From positions 36,279 to 44,575 of the forward strand of contig NYVC01000021.1 of assembly GCA_002684375.1 (NCBI GenBank): a stretch of DNA of 8,297 nucleotides, given 5' to 3'. This document shows positions 5,625 to 8,297 of the stretch, in pieces (positions within the stretch are counted from its first letter, which is position 1; every line of letters starts with the position of its first letter). This DNA comes from Marinovum sp. Lineage in GTDB: Bacteria; Pseudomonadota; Alphaproteobacteria; Rhodobacterales; Rhodobacteraceae. Under the pieces are notes generated by a model that worked only from the letters and a program-made list of their open reading frames with translations, did no database searches and was not told the DNA's origin. The position numbers and the translations under genes were made by a program.

Positions 5625-6982
5625 TGTCAAATTGGATCGACAAGCTTCCTACCGCTGCGCAGACCTATCTTCAGAACCGACGTCTGGACGAGGTGGAATG
5701 CATCATCTCGGATTTACCCGGCGTGGCTCGCGGAAAAGCGGTGCCTGCCAGTAAGTTTGCCCGCCAAACATCGTTTCACCTACCGGATTCAATCTTTTAT
5801 CAAACCATCACCGGCGATTGGGGTGAGGCCGCCGGAGATGAAGGGTTTATCGAACGCGATATGGTGCTGCGCCCGGATATGGCCACTGCAAGTGCGGCCC
5901 CCTGGACCGCCGATTGGACGCTGCAGGTCATTCATGACGCCTATGACCGAAACGGCGTGGCAATTCCATATTCGCCACGCAATGTGCTTAAACGGGTCGT
6001 GAAACTGTATCATGATCGCGGTTGGAAACCGGTTGTGGCGCCGGAGATGGAATTTTTTTTGGTAGCCCGAAATTTGGATCCAACCCAGAATATCAAGCCG
6101 ATGATTGGCCGTTCGGGCCGACCAGCGGCAGCGCGGCAATCCTATTCAATGACCGCCGTCGATGAATTTGGGCCGGTCATTGATGACATCTATGATTTTT
6201 CCGAGGCACAGGGGTTTGAGATTGACGGCATCACCCAAGAGGGCGGTGCCGGTCAGCTTGAGATCAACCTGATGCACGGTGATCCCGTGACACTGGCCGA
6301 TGAGGTGTTTTATTTCAAACGCCTGATCCGCGAGGCCGCGCTGCGCCATGATTGCTATGCGACCTTTATGGCCAAGCCCATCGCCACAGAACCCGGTAGT
6401 GCGATGCATATCCATCACTCGATTCTGGATATGGCCACCGGCAAAAATCTGTTCTCAAACGACGCAGGGCGAGAAACTGAGGCGTTTTTCCAATTTATCG
6501 GCGGGTTGCAAACGCATTTGCCCGACGCAATTGCGATGATCGCGCCCTATGTCAACAGCTACCGGCGCTATGTCAAAGACCATGCCGCACCAATCAACCT
6601 TGAATGGGCCTATGACAACCGCACCACGGGCATTCGCATTCCGTTGGCCGACCCGCAATCGCGACGGGTCGAAAACCGGGTCGCTGGCATGGATTGCAAT
6701 CCCTATCTGGGCATTGCCGCCTCTCTGGCTTGCGGATATCTAGGGTTGAACAATCAAGATAAACCCAGAGCTAAATTTTCCGGCGATGCCTATGCTGGCG
6801 ATAGCGATATCCCGCGTGGTGTTGGCAGCGCTTTGGATAATCTCGATGCGGCGCTGGCGCTTCAAGAGGTCTTGGGGCCAGAGTTTGCCCGCGTCTATTC
6901 GATTGTAAAGCGCGCTGAATACGAGGAATTTTTGCAAGTTATCAGCCCTTGGGAACGTGAACATCTGCTGTTAAATGTATGA
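5624..6982 (+). CDS. Glutamine synthetase-like gamma-glutamylamine ligase 2 (PuuA-like)
   Basis: A 452-residue member of the glutamine synthetase superfamily, the closer of the two to the PuuA-like ligases that accompany PuuB. Visible in order: LPGVARGKAVP (31-41), metal glutamates in APEMEFF (E141, E143), EGGAGQLEINLMHG (E206, E213), the ATP-site run from KPIATEPGSAMHIHHS (251-266, H262 and H264), NSYRRYV (R315), DNRTTGIRIP (331-340), and VENRVAG (E350, R352). It ends in SPWEREHLLLNV. The flap position that is glutamate in true synthetases is A321 (DHAAP, 319-323). Expected reaction: glutamate + amine + ATP to gamma-glutamylamine + ADP + phosphate, in the cytoplasm. It starts at ATG 5624, overlapping the hydrolase stop, and ends in a 4-nt ATGA overlap with the oxidase gene. 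This tight coupling makes it the most likely partner of the oxidase. The substrate amine cannot be told. Confidence 0.92.
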   Translation: MSNWIDKLPTAAQTYLQNRRLDEVECIISDLPGVARGKAVPASKFARQTSFHLPDSIFYQTITGDWGEAAGDEGFIERDMVLRPDMATASAAPWTADWTLQVIHDAYDRNGVAIPYSPRNVLKRVVKLYHDRGWKPVVAPEMEFFLVARNLDPTQNIKPMIGRSGRPAAARQSYSMTAVDEFGPVIDDIYDFSEAQGFEIDGITQEGGAGQLEINLMHGDPVTLADEVFYFKRLIREAALRHDCYATFMAKPIATEPGSAMHIHHSILDMATGKNLFSNDAGRETEAFFQFIGGLQTHLPDAIAMIAPYVNSYRRYVKDHAAPINLEWAYDNRTTGIRIPLADPQSRRVENRVAGMDCNPYLGIAASLACGYLGLNNQDKPRAKFSGDAYAGDSDIPRGVGSALDNLDAALALQEVLGPEFARVYSIVKRAEYEEFLQVISPWEREHLLLNV

Positions 6983-8283
6983 ATCTACTTTATTCTAATG
7001 ACACGCTTGGCCAGTACCCGGACAGCTGGTACGCAGCAACAACTGCACCGCTGGCCGCCTTTGCCCCCTTGAACGCAGACATTCGCGCTGATGTCTGTAT
7101 CATTGGGGCTGGATATACTGGTCTGTCGGCGGCGCTTGCTCTGGCCGAACGCGGCTATGACGTTGTGATACTTGAGGCGCAGCGTGTGGGCTTTGGCGCG
7201 TCGGGGCGCAATGGCGGGCAATTGGGCAGCGGCCAAAACGTTGATCAAGGCAAACTCGAACGGATGATGGGCGCCCATGACGCCAACCAACTCTGGCATT
7301 TGGCAGAAGATGCAAAAGATTTGGTCAAAACACTGATCGCGCAGCACCGCATAGATTGCCATCTGAAACCCGGGGTTGCCCATATGGCACTGACGGCAAA
7401 AGAGATGGCCGCGCTTCACCTTGAGGCAGAGCATTTGTCGGATCATTATGGCTATGACCAGATTGTCACGCTGGACAAGGTGCAAGGACAGGCTCTGTGC
7501 CCATCGCCGGCCTATCACGGTGGCTATCTGGACCAAGGTGCTGCGCATTTACATCCGCTGGCCTATGCGCTGGGGCTGGCGCGCGCCGCCAAAGCCGCCG
7601 GCGTGCGCATTTATGAACGCAGCGAAGTCACAAACATCTGCAAAGGGACAAAGCCGGTGATCACCTGCCGTGACGGAGCGGTCAGCTGCACCCATGCTAT
7701 TGTGGCCTGTAACGGTTATCTAGGACAGCTCAACCGCAAGCTTGCCGGGCGGGTGATGCCCATCAATAACTTTATCGCCGCGACCGAGCCGCTGGGCAAA
7801 GACACGGCCAAAGTGCTGACGCAAGACGTGGCTGTCGCGGATACAAAGTTTGTAGTGAACTATTTTCGCCTGTCACACGACGGGCGATTGTTATTCGGCG
7901 GGGGCGAGAATTACAGCTATCGTTTTCCCACCGATATCGCGGCCAAAGTGCGCAGACCGATGCAAAAAATCTTCCCGCAGCTGCGGGACGTCAAGATTGA
8001 CTATGCGTGGGGCGGCACACTGGCCATCACCGCGCATCGCCTGCCCTATCTGACGCGCCTCGATAACAATATTCTGTCCGCCTCGGGCTATTCTGGACAC
8101 GGGGTCGGTGCGGCCACACTATCGGGCAAATTGCTGGCGCTGGCCATCGCCGGACAATCCGAGGGGTTTGACACAATGACGCGGATGCCCTCGGTGCCGT
8201 TTCCCGGCGGCAAATGGGTGCAATCACCCCTGCTCAAATTAGCGATGACTTGGTACAGTCTGCGGGATACTCTGGGCCTTTAA
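6979..8283 (+). CDS. puuB: FAD-dependent gamma-glutamylamine oxidase (PuuB-like, DAO family)
   Basis: A 434-residue flavoenzyme of the D-amino-acid-oxidase/glycine-oxidase fold. Expected reaction: oxidation of the terminal amine carbon of a gamma-glutamylated amine to the aldehyde, with release of ammonia and hydrogen peroxide. The dinucleotide-binding motif VCIIGAGYTGLS is at 39-50, with E66 ending the second strand as the ribose-binding acid. GFGASGRNGGQ (71-81) is the second FAD motif typical of PuuB and related oxidases. FRLSHDGRLLFGGGE (296-310), WGG at 344-346 and SGYSGHGVG (369-377) are the C-terminal FAD segments. The length is close to that of E. coli PuuB (426). ATG 6979 overlaps the ligase 2 stop (ATGA) with no clear SD of its own, so translation is probably coupled. 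The subfamily fits the context, but a related amine oxidase with another substrate remains possible. Confidence 0.9.
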   Translation: MNLLYSNDTLGQYPDSWYAATTAPLAAFAPLNADIRADVCIIGAGYTGLSAALALAERGYDVVILEAQRVGFGASGRNGGQLGSGQNVDQGKLERMMGAHDANQLWHLAEDAKDLVKTLIAQHRIDCHLKPGVAHMALTAKEMAALHLEAEHLSDHYGYDQIVTLDKVQGQALCPSPAYHGGYLDQGAAHLHPLAYALGLARAAKAAGVRIYERSEVTNICKGTKPVITCRDGAVSCTHAIVACNGYLGQLNRKLAGRVMPINNFIAATEPLGKDTAKVLTQDVAVADTKFVVNYFRLSHDGRLLFGGGENYSYRFPTDIAAKVRRPMQKIFPQLRDVKIDYAWGGTLAITAHRLPYLTRLDNNILSASGYSGHGVGAATLSGKLLALAIAGQSEGFDTMTRMPSVPFPGGKWVQSPLLKLAMTWYSLRDTLGL

Positions 8284-8286
8284 TCC

Positions 8287-8294
8287 AGGAGAGG
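8287..8294 (+). promoter_or_regulatory. Strong Shine-Dalgarno of a further operon gene beyond the window
   Basis: AGGAGAGG begins 4 nt after the oxidase stop and ends 3 nt before the window edge, so the next start should fall within the next few bases. The operon therefore continues. An aldehyde dehydrogenase (PuuC role) or aminotransferase (PuuE role) would complete the route, but this is a guess. Confidence 0.6.
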
Positions 8295-8297
8295 CTC

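Noticed and set aside
4508..6640. Near-identical DNA in both ligases around the DNRTT codons (4508-4525 and 6609-6626)
   Set aside because: The likeness is limited to a conserved catalytic motif and does not extend outward, so it reflects protein constraint rather than recent duplication or a repeat.
1..8297. Search by eye for tRNA, rRNA, CRISPR arrays, insertion sequences and riboswitches
   Set aside because: No regular spaced repeats, terminal inverted repeats with transposase, or cloverleaf-like segments were seen. The non-coding gaps are all too short or featureless for a known riboswitch.

Overview
The window reads as a single-strand block of eight genes, all on the + strand, from an alphaproteobacterium. 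It is most probably of the Rhodobacterales/Roseobacter type. That rests on protein style (for example the ATPase, the permease with its long TM2-TM3 loop, and the paired glutamine-synthetase-like genes), mid-range GC and short-spaced genes. It is a judgement from family knowledge, not a database result. Five of the junctions use overlapping stop/start codons or a close Shine-Dalgarno (SD) sequence.

Region 1 (about 1-3419) encodes a complete polar-amino-acid-type (HisJQMP/LAO-like) ABC importer. It comprises an ATPase (95-871), a secreted periplasmic binding protein (906-1622), and two five-helix permeases (about 1762-2616 and 2613-3419). A 10-bp GC-rich hairpin sits just behind the binding-protein gene. 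The first permease has no ATG near its predicted N-terminus.

Region 2 (3420-3547) is an AT-rich spacer holding two GATC-centred operator-like sites whose shared 9-mer recurs exactly 75 bp apart. It looks like a second, regulated transcription start.

Region 3 (3548-8283) encodes a gamma-glutamylation route for amine breakdown. It has a first glutamine-synthetase-like ligase, a class I glutamine-amidotransferase-fold hydrolase, a second glutamine-synthetase-like ligase, and a PuuB-like FAD amine oxidase. The last three are tightly coupled. A strong SD in the final bases shows that another gene follows.

Working model (inference): an amine or amino-acid-like compound is imported. Its amino group is joined to the gamma-carboxyl of glutamate by one or both ligases. 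The FAD enzyme oxidises the gamma-glutamylamine to an aldehyde, and an aldehyde dehydrogenase (not in the window, perhaps next downstream) makes the acid. The amidotransferase-fold protein cleaves off glutamate, in place of PuuD. The general logic is known from E. coli Puu and from isopropylamine/ethanolamine catabolism. Not settled by the sequence are the substrate, the roles of two divergent ligases, the use of a PAAT-type transporter, and the identity of the regulator. I see no RNA genes, mobile elements or CRISPR arrays.
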